A stretch of DNA of 64,000 nucleotides. Source: Epiperipatus broadwayi (lineage: Eukaryota; Onychophora; Udeonychophora; Euonychophora; Peripatidae). The stretch lies in assembly GCA_028023455.1 (NCBI GenBank), contig JAQFVV010012510.1, positions 2,211,420-2,275,419 of the forward strand. Reading direction: 5' to 3'. The notes under the pieces were generated by a model. It did not search any database and was not told the DNA's origin. It saw nothing but the letters and a program-made list of their open reading frames with translations. Shown piece by piece: positions 25,476-35,743 of this stretch (within the stretch, counting starts at the first letter, position 1; each line of letters opens with the position of its first letter). The position numbers were made by a program, and so were the translations under genes.

Positions 25476-26746
25476 TAGTGGTCTTCAACCTTTTCACACC
25501 TGCAGACCGGCAAAAATAAGGGTAAGATTTCATGGACCAGCAGAAGTCTACAGATAAATTTTCTTAAAGTTTTAAGCTGCTTAGCTTTAGATAAACATAA
25601 TTGTTATAACTGACCAAAAAACACTAGTTATAGTGTATTGTAATGGTGTCGCTTACCTTCACAAGCTAAACACTCTTTCTTAAGTTGCACAGTCATACCG
25701 CTACAGAAAACAGTACATTCTCATTAATGTACCTGCATTACTATGTTTATTATTTCATTGTTAAAACATGCAAGAATAAAATGTTATTCACCTTAAATGT
25801 TGGGAAATAACACAGGTAGTGTAATTACATGACAATGATTATGATAAATGTAATATCTGTATTTAATGTTAAATATACAAGATGACGTTATATATATGGA
25901 GTGTGTATGACAAAAAGAAAACGTTTTTTTTTTAATTTTGAATTTTTTTTAGAAAAATAATAAAAAATTTAATTCTACCCCCCCCCCCATAAACATCTGT
26001 AATAACTAGAAAAACAAATTAATTTATGTATGATTGATTAGATTTTGTTACCATTCTGTTTCTTTTTTTTAAATGTGTAAAAATGAGATTAAAATAACAC
26101 CAGATTGCATTAGTTGTTTACTCTTGAAGTCACCTGAGGACCACCCATAAAGCCACTGGGAAAATTGAGCTGAAAAGTTGTTTTGGTAAAGTATCACATA
26201 GAAATAAAACAATCATTATAAATATGTCATTTTACTATAAAAAAAATAATAGATTTACGCTTTCGATGAAAGGAAATCATCATCAATGATCTGTCTCAAT
26301 TTTGTGACATTTACAATTTCAAAAAAAATATCACACACAAAATAAAAAGTTGATAGAAATGCAATAAAAATTTTTGCTTTATGTGACCAATAAATGAGCT
26401 GATGCAATAGAGAAATGCTTACTAGGTATGGAAATTGATGTGTAAGGAGTGGTTCAATTATCATGAGATTGACGCTTTGTCTTTTAAAGATTGCATTTTC
26501 AGATAAATTCCTTTGATTATTATTTAGTAATTATAATATCTAATAATTTAAATAAAATTTTGATTTATAATTAATTTTATTTAAGAAATTGCGATGAAAA
26601 AAATAAATAAAAATTGTTTATATTAATTAAAAGTTTAAAAATCTTATTATTTTGTTATTATAAACTTTCCTGCCAGTCTAGTGTGGACTGGAAAAAAACT
26701 TCTGTGTCCTGGTGCTGGTCCTCAGACCAAGGGTTGAAGACCACTG
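25476..26746. mobile_element. Non-autonomous hAT-like DNA transposon with 8-bp TSD
   Basis: The left end TAGTGGTCTTCAACC and reversed right end CAGTGGTCTTCAACCC are terminal inverted repeats. Subterminal GCAGACCGGC and GGTCCTCAGACCAAGG extend the pairing. The flanks are TTATAGGT (25468-25475) and ATATAGGT (26747-26754), an 8-bp target-site duplication with one mismatch. Eight-bp duplications and CAGTGGT-type ends are characteristic of hAT elements. The 1271-bp interior has only short frames (about 26255-26464 and 26614-26853), homopolymers and a C-run at 25979-25988, with no transposase similarity. It is probably an internally deleted or MITE-like passenger. Confidence 0.85.
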
Positions 26747-26754
26747 ATATAGGT

Positions 26755-27536
26755 CATAATTTTATGGAATTGTATAGGTCGCACAGGTATAAAGAAAATG
26801 CAAAAAATAATAGTAGAAAGATTATTATGTATGTATGGATGAAAACCAAATAAGACACTTGTCTAAACAACAGAGAAGATGGAGAAGAAATGCAAAGTAT
26901 ATTACCTGAGAAAAATAAAAACTGAGGCCTTAGATGAAAATTGAGAGATAATGTCCATACACTTAAAAAGAATAAGATTGTCAAGATAGAAGAGGATTTT
27001 GGAAAATTGATGATAGCAATTAAATATTCATGCCTTCTCTCAACAATTTAATAACTTTATTGGTTGGTTTGTGAGTTCCTAATCAATGAGGTAAATCGTT
27101 CTGCCTGGTCTAATGTAGTGAAATAGTCAGGGATATGGATTCTTGAATCGTAGCCTAGCTTCTATAATTTGAATGTTCAATTAGAAACTCCCAAACCAAA
27201 CTATAATTGAAATTACTTTTTAAAAAATGTGGGATATTCAATGAAAAACTTTAGAAGAAATATATCTGCAACAGCTTTAATCATTTGAATTGATAAAAAT
27301 AATTTTCCTTAAGGTAGTTATTAAGTTTATTTTAAAAATATGCTGAAAAAAATGTTGGTGTGGTTTGTACAAAATAAGGAGTCAGCGCTTTCAAGTTGCA
27401 TGTTGTTCTTTGACTATAGATTGTGGCTCTTTTTATCACTTGAAGTCATTTTTTTTTGTAATCTGTAAATAAAAATGTTCCTTATTGGTTCTTGTTAGAC
27501 TCTGGTCAATAATAAACTTATTGTTTAGCCTACTCA
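26755..27536. other. Unassigned AT-rich stretch
   Basis: Nothing recognised. The short open frames overlapping 26754-26984 carry no motif. Confidence 0.4.
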
Positions 27537-27680
27537 TCATCATCATCAACCATTATCAATTCACTGCAGGATGAAGGTCTCTCCAAGTTCAATCCATCTT
27601 CTCCAATATTTAGCTTCACTTCTTCACATCACCCCTGCACACTTTCTTATTTCATCCATCCATCTCACATGTGGTCTGAG
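27537..27680 (-). mobile_element. RTE-like LINE, 5'-truncated 3' end
   Basis: On the minus strand it reads as CACATGTGAGATGGATGGAT, GAAATAAGAAAGTGTGCAGG, AGATGGATTGAACTTGGAGA and CATCCTGCAGTGAATTGAT, ending in a (GATGAT)n tail at 27537-27550. These are the same terminal blocks (VRWMDEIRKC, GETFILQ) as in the copy at 58405. Only about 140 bp remain, which is usual for heavily truncated LINE insertions. Confidence 0.85.
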
Positions 27681-27904
27681 TTTAAATGTAAGCAAGATTT
27701 TTAGGTTATTTTGACAGCACTAGTTCTCAGATATTTTCATACCATCATAATAAAAACTTATATATTTTTATTTCATTACTACGGTTATTATTTTATTTAT
27801 ATAACAGAAAAGCCAATGTAAACTGCTGTTACATGTTTTACTGTGTTGTGAAAATTTCTTGCAGAACTGCCTTGAGAATGATGCTAACGTATGACCACAA
27901 TGAC

Positions 27905-28115
27905 TGCATGATTTACATTTTCTGCAAAAATTAAATAATGAAATATCACACGCTAACTTTTTTTTTTTTGCCAAAACTTTGTAGTTTGGCCATGCTTATG
28001 GTGCGACCGCACAACGCCACCTGCATGACCTACATTTTCTGTTAAAATCAAATAAAATGTTTTATCACTTGCTAAATGTAATTTTTTTTTTGCTAAAACT
28101 CTATAATTTGATCAA
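27905..28115. repeat. Tandem duplication, about 115-bp unit
   Basis: Unit one (from about 27905) and unit two (from about 28022) share GCATGA-YTACATTTTCTG, AAAAT-AAATAA, ATATCAC-or-TTATCAC with GCTAA, a T-run, and GC-AAAACT-TRTARTTTG in the same order. A GC-richer junction GGTGCGACCGCACAACGCCA lies between them. Confidence 0.7.
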
Positions 28116-28159
28116 AAACGACTATCATTAAAACATTCAAGAAAATAATATATATACAT

Positions 28160-28506
28160 ATTATTAATAAAATCAAGTCATACATCACATGACTTATTTA
28201 TCTTGTATTTACAAATCGTCAGTGAGGAACTAGGGTATCGAGACATCAGATTAAAAATACAAACTCAAGCTCAGCATTTATCTAATACTTATCTATTAAG
28301 TAGAAAATGTGAAATTTTCAGACATCTGTATGTCTTCAAATGCAGCTCTCCAACTCAAATAGCAATATGGGGCTGAACTAAAATCAGATACACCATATAA
28401 TAATAGCCGTAGCAATCTAATGTAGCCAAAGCTTTAATAGCCAAACTATAATATTAATAAAATAAAATCATACATCACATGACTTATTTAGCTTGTATTT
28501 ACAAAT
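28160..28506. repeat. About 55-bp direct repeats flanking a 240-bp segment
   Basis: TCATACATCACATGACTTAT and CTTGTATTTACAAAT occur at about 28172-28213 and again at 28469-28506, preceded in both by ATTAATAAAAT. The segment between them begins CGTCAGTGAGGAACTAGGG, partly like family A. Either a target duplication or local repeat expansion could explain this. Confidence 0.55.
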
Positions 28507-28789
28507 GCAATATAAAGAGCATGCTAATAGCTCTAAACAAGTTTATTTTATTTTTATTTTATTTTTAACTTATAAATGCAGCAAGAGAATGCATTCAGAA
28601 TCTCTATCTAGATTTATCTCCATTCCCAATCCGGTTTCAAACTGCTGGCTCAAAGTCATATTTATAATTTATAAATAATAATAAATAAGTAATTATTTGC
28701 ACATTATAAGTAATAATTTTTGCAATTTTATGTATCAATATTTGAGTAAACAAAATAAAATACATGTAATGCAGTAAATTATATTTTAT

Positions 28790-29350
28790 TCTTTTTTTTT
28801 TATTTATTTATTACCATATTTAATGGAATACAGATTCTACAGATTACATTAGATTACAGCTCTATTCATTTACATTCGTTTTAGTCTTTGTTTACATTGA
28901 TTGAATTCAACATGAATTTACATCTCTCTTTTATCTTGTGTAGTTTTATGTTACATCTTGGTCTTTGGTTACACGCGTCAAATCAAGCAGCCATTTTTCA
29001 TTTGGTAGTAGGCTTTATCTGTTTTCTATTATCTTTGTTCTTTCCTCTTTTCCTCATTCTTCCTGTCATTCTTTTTACTAACTTCATACCTTCTTCTTTC
29101 TTCGCTCTTCTAGTTTCAGTTGACACATCATTTTATAACTTAGATGTCAGTTTTAGAGGTTTGATTGTCGGCTCATCCAGAGCGATCTGTTCCCACGTGT
29201 TTGCATACAGTCTGTGGGATGTTATAAGATAGTCGCTGGTTTTCAGACTGCAAAGATGTTTCTTGTAGACTTGCCATGGGTTTGCCAAGTTGTGTCGAAA
29301 AACACTGTGACACCTGGTTCTCCGCTTTGCAAAGGGAATCATGATCGCCA
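28790..29350 (-). pseudogene. Possible retrocopy or LINE 3' end of unknown origin
   Basis: Read on the minus strand, a GC-richer block contains an open frame from 29351 down to 29133, 72 codons with residues such as WQVYKKHLCSLKTSDYL and TWEQIALDEP. It is followed by about 300 bp rich in purines, then GGTAATAAATAAATAAAAAA at 28790-28811, which looks like a polyadenylation signal and tail. The composition is unlike the surrounding AT-rich DNA. I do not recognise the protein. The 3' structure suggests a reverse-transcribed insertion, but no convincing target-site duplication was found. Confidence 0.4.
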
Positions 29351-30212
29351 TTCGGATACTCTTTTTTATCTAGCAGAATCTTTATTCAAAATAAATAAAA
29401 AAAATTTAACGAGGGAATTATTCTAGAAATGATTTATACATCTGCAAATAAGATATTTTTAAAAAATATTGGAGCTATGTTTAATTTAAATTTTTTAATC
29501 TTTGTAACTCCCCCCCCCCTCCACATGAAAATATTGCTCAATTCGGTCCGGTTCTGATTTCTTGAAAACAAAAGTGAACTAACTCCTTGAAATTTAAATG
29601 GCGTAAATAATCATTATTGCATTCTATTGGCACCATTATAATTTCTAGTTAGTATATCATTGATCACCAGAGATCAAAAATGCAATCATCTATTTTAGTA
29701 TTGTATTTTGTATTCATCAGTGTTTACCTTTTAACTGTTATTATCTATTCTACATATTGTAATGAAGTAAGAAATTCTGTAGAAATTAATTCTTAACCTT
29801 AACCATTAAGTTTTTGAATTCCAAGATGGCAATAAAGAAAAATTAACAACTAGGACTGATAATTTAAAAGAGACTGAATAAAGAACTATGCATTCATATC
29901 AACTCGATGATGATAAGTTTTTTTAATAATAAGAAATCCTAAATTGAATTTTTTTTTTTGGGGGGGGGGATATTGTCGAAAAAATATTTTGTCAGAAGAT
30001 TATACCAAAAAAGCAGTTATAAAACAACAGTGAAGAATTCTACTATCAACATTTGTGTTTAATAATTAGATGCAACTAGTAATATGATAATAGTTAGTCT
30101 AGCTGTTTTCAAGAGATTGATAAGCATAGAAAGCCATTTAGAAGTAAAGAATATATTAACACATGCTTTTTATTTATGGCAGACCCTTGTTTAATAATTT
30201 AAAAATAAAAAT
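29351..30212. other. Unassigned stretch with homopolymer runs
   Basis: Contains a C-run at 29511-29519 and a T-run changing to a G-run at 29949-29968. No repeat family or coding signal was recognised. Confidence 0.4.
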
Positions 30213-30215
30213 GAT

Positions 30216-30317
30216 ATAATAACAATCAATCTTTAAGCTATCAACAATCTCAACCTGTAGTCATGGCAACCTCTACAGATTGAGATTGTTGATAGCTTAA
30301 TGATTAATTGTTATTAT
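30216..30317. repeat. Long hairpin, 45-bp arms and 12-bp loop
   Basis: AAGCTATCAACAATCTCAAC and its reverse GTTGAGATTGTTGATAGCTT-like partner (here ATTGAGATTGTTGATAGCTT) lie on either side of TCATGGCAACCT. Pairing extends outward through ATAATAACAATCAATC and GATTAATTGTTATTAT. No ORF. It could be a solo palindromic MITE or a structured transcript locus. Confidence 0.8.
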
Positions 30318-30639
30318 TTATATTTATAAACCTATTAAAGTCTTGAGTAATTGGGTTTATTGTCTTAGTGAAAGTGATATAATTAAGCAAATTACAAGTC
30401 ATTTTATTATCTGCCAAATATAAATATTAAAATATCTTCAAATCTCACAAATCAGAAATGTGATGTTTTAAAAGTAGCATCTACATTTCCCTAGCTTGTA
30501 ATGAATCATTTAATATAAAGAACATTTCATAAGTTAGTCTTCTAGGATGGTATACAGGTCTTCATAAAGAGTTATTAGCCTTGCTGCTTTTTAAATGACA
30601 AACTCAAGATAAAAATATATGTACTGCAATTTTGGTATT

Positions 30640-31590
30640 TATGAGCAAGAAAAAATCGACATCAATAAAATATTTTCAATTTCTACAGAAGAACACCAAT
30701 CATAGTATTCGCTTTATTTTCATCTTTACCAACAATGAAGAATATATTTTTTATCTTTTATTATATCATACAGTAAGAGGATTATGTTCTCAAAAATTTG
30801 TGCCAAAAATTGTAAAAATAGTAAACCAAAAATTGATAAGAGAATTATTATAAACAGTTATCTTATTAGAAGAAATAGATAGCAGATACTCCCTAATCGA
30901 TTTTTTTCATAAAAACTATCATTAGTTATTTAGATGGACAGTTTTAAAACAATTTGCTTCATTTTGATGAAAGAAGATATTTTCATTTTCAATCGAGCTT
31001 GAGTATCAGGAATTAAATAATTACCTGATGAATTGTCATCTCATTCTTTTGAAAGCAATACTTTCTAATGATAAACTGTTACGATTAGTAGGGAATAATA
31101 AAATTAAACATAATTCATTTTGAAACCTTAAAAAATTATCGAAGACTGTGACATTTATACCAATTATTTGTAACAACTACAGAGGAGAAAAAACTTTTAA
31201 ATTTGTTTTAATGATTTTAAAGCTGGGAAATCTACTTTTATGTCATTAATTGGAAGAAAATACAAAGAATGTAAAATTTTCACTATTTCCAAAAATTTAT
31301 CAGCTCAATTTGAATTGTAACTGAAAGATCTTTAAAAACCAGCGAAGTGTAATCTTCTAAATTTTGGAATTTAAGCCACTCAAAAAAATGTGGAAAGCGA
31401 ATGGTTTGAACTATCCAATTCCTGCTAAGAAGATCAAATTATTTTTAAAATTTCATACAACCCGTCACAACAAACTCAAAATAACTGATTTTGAAATCTT
31501 GACAGTTTTTGGCTCGATCTATTTTTGTGAGCAAAACCTTTTCCGATATGAATTTTTTCAAGAGCAAATTAAGAAGTCAATTTAATGACG
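30640..31590 (+). mobile_element. hAT transposase relic (ZBED/GTF2IRD2-like C-terminus)
   Basis: The clearest part is 31364-31585: LKITDFEILTVFGSIYFCEQ resembles the hAT dimerisation block around MFGSTYxCEQ, and KMWKANGLNYPIPAKKIKLF precedes it. Further upstream, degraded frames give LLLYHTVRGLCSQKF near 30760, which aligns with the HTxVRWLSRGK region of these transposases, and EEIDSRYSLIDF near 30880. Stops separate the pieces. Terminal repeats were not identified. The C-terminal call is moderately secure and the upstream extension is weaker. Confidence 0.55.
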
Positions 31591-32412
31591 TGAGTTTCAA
31601 AAGATATTTAGAACAAAAAATTTCAAATTATTATCTGAAATTAAACCTACTTTAGAATATCAAAAATCTCATTAATATCAAAATATTTTTTTTTTACAAG
31701 AATTTCCGTTTTTATTACAGGTACACCGATTCTATCTATTATGTTCTATACTAAAATAAATGGTCAAAGAAATTTAAAACTTTTTAGAATTTTTTTTATC
31801 TATCTATTTTTCAATAGTCTCTCAGTACTTAATTTAATTTTTGATCCACGATAGTTAAACAGAATCGCTTTTCATATTAAAAAGATTGCCAATCGTTAGT
31901 GAAGGAAATATTACTAATATAAGAGGTATTTACTTTTCAGATGTAAAATGTATAGGGTAGTAGTAATGGATTTATAGATTTAAAGATTAAAACTAAAGAT
32001 AGTAGGCTGAGAGTAAGCTTATGAGTGTGGAAACATATTCTGTAAATTTTTTTGCTAGCTACTGATTGGTTGGAACCGTAACTCATAGAAATGAGATAAA
32101 GTATAATATAAAAAGACAAATTTGTCTGAGTCTTTTAGCAGCTGGATAAATGGCTAATAATGTAAACGAAATTAGTATGTTTGATGAAAAAGAAAGATTT
32201 TAAAAAGTTTACAAATAATAATTTTTTTTTAATAATTAGTATATAATCGCGATGATAGGATAGATGCATCTATATTTAAAAAAAAGCTTAGCACATATTT
32301 TAATGTCCAGATTTTCAGAGATTAATAGCTGTAAATGATTAGAAATAAAATTTTATTTATTCAGTTTATGTATTACGTTTTTTATAATTTATAAAGAAAA
32401 TTTACTATGAGG
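31591..32412. other. AT-rich stretch, nothing recognised
   Basis: No repeat or coding similarity was found between the hAT relic and the hairpin at 32413. Confidence 0.4.
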
Positions 32413-32543
32413 TTTCTTAAACACTTTATCAATACTTTTATTTATATCAAACTAACAGTTTCGACTGCCCTGCAGTCATCATCCAGGACAGTCAAAACTG
32501 TTAGTTTGATATAAATAAAAGTATTGATTAAGTGTTTAAGAAA
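32413..32543. repeat. Long hairpin, about 58-bp arms and 11-bp loop
   Basis: TTTCTTAAACACTT opens the left arm and AAGTGTTTAAGAAA closes the right. Inside, TTATATCAAACTAACAGTTT answers AAACTGTTAGTTTGATATAA, and CGACTGCCCTG answers CAGGACAGTCA. There are only a few mismatches, so the palindrome is young or maintained by conversion. Confidence 0.85.
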
Positions 32544-32877
32544 GGTGTAAATGGTATGATATGTTAAAGTAGAAATCAATACATAGGAAAAGAAAAAGTA
32601 GAAAATTTCTTTTACAAGGATAGAATTTTATCTTCAAGTAAAGTGTCAAAAATTTTAACTGTCTTTCAGATTTTTTAATACTGATAGGTTTCATAACTTA
32701 ATTTTTTATACTGAAATAATGAAAAATCAGAAAATGCTACTGTTCTTTCAGTTCACTGAATATCAATGACCCTATATATTATAGTACAAGTTTCATTTTA
32801 AATAATGTCTAAACTACTATATATGAAACAAAAGATGCTCTCACTTATGAAAAATTAATAGCTATAATTTGTCCCAC
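32544..32877. other. AT-rich stretch, nothing recognised
   Basis: No feature was recognised between the hairpin and repeat A3. Confidence 0.4.
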
Positions 32878-33301
32878 TAAACCTCGCATGATCACCATTT
32901 TTTATGCTTACACAAGCTATTTACACAAAGGCTAAACTCTCCATGCAGTAGAGCCACTCAGTGCAAGCCAGAGTAATCAATGGCTGCATGAAGATTTTGT
33001 GCATAAAATCTCTATCTAGTGTCTACTCATCAAATATCCCCAGACTAATTTCTAGATAGTGGCTTTCATCAGTGAGGAACCTTGGATCTGAGAGCACTGC
33101 ACATAGATCTTAGAATCTAATGCAACCATCCAACAGCCACCTTTTACTTTATTAGCTAACTATAAAGCTTTGAGTACAAAATGAAACCCAAGGATGAGTA
33201 GACATTAGATAGGGATTTTATGCACAAACCTTCTTGCATCCATTGATTACTCTGTCTTGCACTGAGTGGCGCTACTTGAGTTTAGCTTCTGTGTAAGCTA
33301 T
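32878..33301. repeat. Foldback repeat family A, copy A3 (both arms)
   Basis: Starts with the family terminus CATGATCACCATTTTTTATG. The minus-orientation arm follows: CCATGCAGTAGAGCCACTCA, GCCAGAGTAATCAATGGCTG, AAATATCCCCAGACTAATTT, GAGCACTGCACATAGATCTT. The opposite arm returns from about 33190: GATAGGGATTTTATGCACAA, CATCCATTGATTACTCTGTC, CACTGAGTGGCGCTA. The right arm lacks the inner segment and the copy has no coding capacity. Confidence 0.85.
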
Positions 33302-34494
33302 AATTTGATTTTGGCAAATTATTTTACAAGTTATCTAATAATAGACTGTTTTATAATAATAAAAAAAACCTACATATATTTTTTTAAAAGTGTTTGTATG
33401 CTTGCATTTCTGGGAAGACTGGGCAGTTTTTTGAGACAAAGAAAATTATCAGAATGCAATTTAAAAAGCAAACAATCACTGAAGTTCCAAAGGCATTTAT
33501 CCACACTAATATCAAGCTTTCAAAAAGCCTCTAGAATACCCAAAATATTACTAAGACTTTTTTTTACCGTTAGTACTCAATAAAGATTGCAAATACTCTA
33601 ATTAGAAGCCAATGTATACTATGCAGCTAGGCCGAAATATATGTTTAGATTATTTCAGTGATTTATAGATTACCAATTAGTTAAACTTTATAGACTTAAT
33701 TAAAGCAATAATACAAAATGTTTTAGTAATTTGTTTATAACTAACAAACTAGAACTATTTTTAAGCTATCCATTAAATAATAAGTGCATTAAAAAATAAT
33801 TTTAAATATAGTTAGCATAATTAAGAGCATCAAATTAGTGGTTATAAATCAAAACTCTATAGAATTTTTAATTGATTTTTATTTAAATAGTTATTTGGTT
33901 GGGACTGAATATATTAAAGTTATGTTATGTAAACAAGAATAGTTCACTGTATATAACAGCGCTGCATGTGAATTCTTTCTTTATTCTATTTAAATTTTGG
34001 ATAATTTAATATTAGACTTGTCCCAGTTCAATTTTTAAAATACTTGATCTTAAATATATATATTATCGGAAATAAAAGGTAAGCTTATGAATAAAATGCC
34101 TTACAAGTTAATCGAGATAATGTAGTCGAATTTGTAGTTAAAAAAAAAAAGGTAACGACATTTTTTCGTGGTAGATATGCTCCAAAAATCTTTATTATTG
34201 TTTTCATTAAAGCTAATATTTTAGTCTATATTTTAATTATTTTATTTTAGCAGCTTGACTGCAATATTATAGTGATCATATTATAAGTTAAAATTTGTAT
34301 TAAGATAACAAAAATAAATACCCTTCACCCCCAACAAAGTTTAAAGCGTAATGGCCAATTTCACAACAGATCTAATACCAAAGTACCAAATTTTGTAAAT
34401 GTCAGTTTGTATGACTAAACAAAAAGGAAAAAGATTAGCTTAATAGTTGATTAGCATCTTGACAAATTTAAAACTAATCTTAAGTTGTTTTATA
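33302..34494. other. AT-rich stretch, nothing recognised
   Basis: No repeat family, RNA or coding similarity. An open frame overlapping 33266-33583 starts in the A3 repeat and carries no domain. Confidence 0.4.
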
Positions 34495-35045
34495 ATGAAT
34501 AATATTTTTGTAGTTTAAATTTCACTATATCACTTTCCCCGCAAAGTAGGTAATGGTTTCTATCCACTTTTAACACCTTATGGAGAGGTTTTTTTTTTCA
34601 TATGTCATAGCATCGGCCGGGAGTCGAACCCGCAACAACCGTCTGCAACCAACTGCTTGCTTGCAAGGCAGCTGCGCTGACCTCTCGGCTAACCAACGCT
34701 TGACACCTTATGGAGAGTTGTAATCATAAACATGACCAAAGACATGTGAAAAAGATCTATGATCCCCAAAATGCATCTTTCATGCTGAACTAGCACTCAT
34801 CCGTTCGCTCAGATCACAATCTTTTACCCTTATCTTTATCGTTGTTCAGTAAATATATAGCAAATTACTACAGTTTATTTGATAAATTTCAAGTGTTCTT
34901 CCCTCTCAACTTTGACACAAATTACTTAATAAAAGTATATTTATAATTTTTATTGGTGAGTGGTGTAGCGAAAATTATACTGCAAAAATGTTATTCATTA
35001 TTGGATAATCTCTAATCTAATGAATGGATAATAAAATTATTATTG
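34495..35045. repeat. Foldback repeat family C, split by a SINE
   Basis: The left part (ATGAATAATATTTTTGTAG ... AATGGTTTCTATCCACTTTT) and right part (GTGGTGTAGCGAAAATTATA, GGATAATCTCTAATCTAATG) match the C blocks at 38620-39170 and 45575-46060. The middle carries a B-related segment: ATGATCCCCAAAATGCATC, then ACTAGCACTCATCCGTTCG. The SINE at 34588-34702 inserted within it and duplicated ACACCTTATGGAGAG. Confidence 0.65.
34588..34702 (-). mobile_element. tRNA-derived SINE, copy S5, with 15-bp target-site duplication
   Basis: A well-preserved minus-strand copy: CATATGTCATAGCATCGGCC, GGGAGTCGAACCCGC (B box in reverse), CTGCTTGCTTGCAAGGCAGC, and GACCTCTCGGCTAACC to the start. ACACCTTATGGAGAG is exactly duplicated at 34573-34587 and 34703-34717. 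Removing the element and one repeat restores a continuous family C sequence. Confidence 0.95.
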
Positions 35046-35515
35046 TAGTCTTCTGAAATAATAACAAAACGTTAACAAAGAAATTAGTCAGGTTTGCACC
35101 TACCTCGGAAAAATCTCCACGTAGAACCCTAAAATAATTATTTAAAAAAAGAAATACAAACAGCACATTAAACACTAACATAATTAAAACTTTTTTAATA
35201 AATAAAATACTGGATAAAATGCTAAATCCGCATTGTATAATCACGAATCGTAATGCACGTAAGGAATGATTATAAAACTCGTGATTGTGATTTAATATGC
35301 CCTTTAAAAAAGAAAATACTGTAACTGTAATTAATAATTTGTTTATTTTATTATTATTATTTATTTGTACTAATATATATTCGGCTGTTCTCCAACTAGA
35401 TCATATATATATAAATCTATTAATATGTTGTACTGACATCACGTGAGTGAACGTTATCTTCAAATGATTCTTTGAAAGTTTTTTTTTTTTTTTTTAAAAA
35501 TTTAGATTTAATTAG
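35046..35515. other. AT-rich stretch, nothing recognised
   Basis: No feature was identified. An open frame on the minus strand at 35017-35244 lacks any known motif. Confidence 0.4.
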
Positions 35516-35705
35516 AGACATGAACCCAGACTTTCAAACTTCCTTCAGTCATCATTCTATCTTATACAACCGATACACATGACCACATATATGTAAAAAA
35601 GATGTGCTAGAGATGATCTCTCGTTTCGATAATGATTAGTAGTGATCATTATTGTATTTATCTGAAATGAATGGCGTCGGAGTTGTGAGTGGAGAGAGTT
35701 TCACA
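35516..35705 (+). repeat. Family B terminus joined to repeat block E
   Basis: Bases 35516-35587 carry the B outer end (ACATGAACCCAGACTTTCAA, CTTATACAACCGATACACAT). Bases 35588-35705 carry block E: GTGCTAGAGATGATCTCTCG, TGTATTTATCTGAAATGAAT, GGCGTCGGAGTTGTGAGTGG. The same E block, inverted, is joined to B at 51419-51662, so the B-E junction is a family structure and not a chance neighbour. A short direct repeat GTTTCACAAAGCGTA-GG follows at about 35700-35729. Confidence 0.65.
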
Positions 35706-35743
35706 AAGCGTAAGTTTCACAAAGCGTAGGCTTGTGGTGAAAA

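Noticed and set aside
29133-29426. Real host exon on either strand near 29.2 kb
   Set aside because: No splice-site and frame combination extends it and the protein is not recognised; a retrocopy or LINE 3' end explains the tail better.
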